Shown here: positions 32,616-33,478 of the stretch, piece by piece
How the letters are laid out: the number at the start of each line of letters is the position of its first letter
Position numbering within the stretch: the stretch's first letter is position 1
NCBI GenBank assembly: GCA_027489095.1
Contig: JAIYAL010000026.1
Span: 1-33,478 of the forward strand
Direction: 5' to 3'
DNA length: 33,478 nucleotides
Source: Erythrobacteraceae bacterium
Lineage (GTDB): Bacteria > Pseudomonadota > Alphaproteobacteria > Sphingomonadales > Sphingomonadaceae
Notes under the pieces: generated by a model
What the model saw: only the letters and a program-made list of their open reading frames with translations
What the model was told of the DNA's origin: nothing
Database searches by the model: none
Position numbers and translations under genes: made by a program

Positions 32616-33320
32616 CTACCCGCCGAGGTAGAGGCCGACCAAGACAAGCACGTTGTAGGCCGCATGATAGGCCATGGCCGCGCCCAGCCCTAACCGGGTG
32701 CGGACATAGGCGAGCACCAGCCCGCCAATAAGTTGTGACGTCACCACCAGCACCCCGCGCACATCTGCCATCGGCGCGTAATTGCCGACGTGGATCAGCC
32801 CGAAGACGAGGCTGCTCCCCCACACCAGCCAGTGGAAATGCCGCGTGAACCAGCGCGGCACCTGCGTTTCGCGTCCGCGCCGGTCGAGCCAAATCACCAA
32901 CCCTGCAAAGCCAAGGAAGACCCCGCCGAGCGCGAGCGGCATCCGCCACGCCTCGCCCGCCCACAGCGAGGCGAGGAACAATCCCTGCGCCGCAAAGCCG
33001 AAGGCCGCAAAGCGCAAAGCCGCCAATCGCCCGCTCAGCCAGCCTCGGAAAAGTGCCTCTTCAACAATGGGCGCGAGCAGCAGCGCCTTGAAAACCATCT
33101 CGCCGACGCTCTCGTATCGCTTCACGGGGAGCGGGAGAAATCCGGCCTGCGCATCCCACCACTCAATCCCGAGCCACGTCAGCCAGTCGAGCGCGTAAGC
33201 GGCAGCAAACACCGTGACCAAGGCGAGCGCTGCTCCTCTGCCCCACCCCATCGGCTGCGCCACGAAGGTCGGCCGCAGCGCAAAGCCCGCCACATCGGCC
33301 AGCCTGTCCCGCAGGCTCAT
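32616..33320 (-). CDS. CPBP family intramembrane glutamic protease
   Basis: A 234-aa membrane protein with about seven hydrophobic segments. The CPBP/Abi motifs are present: 'EEALFRGWL' (catalytic Glu pair and Arg), 'LVFGLIHVGN' (His) and 'AYHAAYNVLV' (His/Asn). Members process CAAX-like or peptide substrates, and bacterial substrates are mostly unknown. ATG at 33320 with GGGGGAC directly upstream is preferred to the ATG 30 codons earlier. Its stop is 3 bp from the converging YbjQ-family stop. Confidence 0.9.
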   Translation of the reverse strand: MSLRDRLADVAGFALRPTFVAQPMGWGRGAALALVTVFAAAYALDWLTWLGIEWWDAQAGFLPLPVKRYESVGEMVFKALLLAPIVEEALFRGWLSGRLAALRFAAFGFAAQGLFLASLWAGEAWRMPLALGGVFLGFAGLVIWLDRRGRETQVPRWFTRHFHWLVWGSSLVFGLIHVGNYAPMADVRGVLVVTSQLIGGLVLAYVRTRLGLGAAMAYHAAYNVLVLVGLYLGG

Positions 33321-33409
33321 GTCCCCCGCAACGCGCGCCCTTGCATCGCGCGGCGCTGACGGAGTAAGGCCCGCGCCACCATTTCCAACATTCCGGTGAA
33401 GTTCGTCCA

Positions 33410-33478
33410 ATGGCAGGCCATTCCAAGTTCAAGAACATCATGCACCGCAAGGGTGCGCAGGACAAGAAACGCGCGGCG
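33410..33478 (+). CDS. YebC/PmpR family regulator, 5' end only
   Basis: The first 23 codons read '[20 protein letters not shown]', the invariant start of YebC/TACO1/PmpR-family proteins, which act in transcription control or translation of proline-rich motifs. The gene runs off the window. GGTGAAG about 10 nt upstream may be the ribosome binding site. Confidence 0.93.
   Translation, partial: MAGHSKFKNIMHRKGAQDKKRAA

Overview
The window is G+C-rich DNA from an alphaproteobacterium, most likely of the order Sphingomonadales and plausibly Erythrobacteraceae. That placement rests on the gene families present (GapR/DUF2312, DUF1244, a four-enzyme valine-degradation operon, a FecR/CHASE2/TpsB cluster), on dense gene packing with many 4-nt overlaps, and on a perfect alphaproteobacterial-type parS site. 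No rRNA, tRNA, CRISPR array, transposase or integrase was seen.

1-17,315 is a cell-surface polysaccharide locus. On the minus strand it starts with an O-antigen ligase/polymerase-like protein and a Wzx-type flippase (119-3075). A plus-strand block follows: a class I methyltransferase, an acyltransferase-3 protein, a WbbL-like GT2 glycosyltransferase and an acyltransferase with a C-terminal SGNH domain (3342-8443). The minus-strand operon rfbA-rfbC-rfbD-FkbM methyltransferase-rfbB (12634-8466) makes dTDP-L-rhamnose and carries an extra methyltransferase. Together they can make, methylate, acylate, flip and polymerise or ligate a rhamnose-containing glycan. 12,635-13,035 has no gene but holds a 24-bp palindrome containing the exact parS core and, 16 bp away, seven 11-bp phased repeat units. 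Next come a small secreted/membrane protein with a strong terminator, a second ligase-family gene and a coupled TPR-like protein. A third ligase-like gene, a paralogue of the first, follows with a decayed flippase fragment; this pair looks inserted into the 3' end of the TPR gene, whose tail reappears on the far side.

17,312-21,824 is a six-gene minus-strand operon for valine catabolism (isobutyryl-CoA dehydrogenase, VOC protein, 3-hydroxyisobutyryl-CoA hydrolase, enoyl-CoA hydratase, small membrane protein, 3-hydroxyisobutyrate dehydrogenase), with every junction a 4-nt overlap. 21,950-24,065 holds a small CXXC protein and a coupled operon: I78-type lipoprotein, RidA, DUF1214, DUF1254.

24,153-29,985 is a cell-surface signalling and secretion cluster: a CHASE2/degenerate-GGDEF/EAL c-di-GMP phosphodiesterase, a FecR-domain protein with a long Gly-Asn/Asp repeat tail, and a divergent TpsB (ShlB/FhaC) outer-membrane transporter with no TpsA partner in view. 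30,001-33,478 is housekeeping: pyruvate kinase, DUF1244, GapR, a YbjQ-family protein behind a long dyad, a CPBP protease and the start of a YebC-family gene.

The most notable observations are the parS site with its phased repeats, the duplicated and decaying ligase/flippase module inserted into a TPR gene, and the FecR repeat protein paired with an orphan TpsB, both of which appear to use unusual start codons. All assignments come from reading the sequence; no database search was run.
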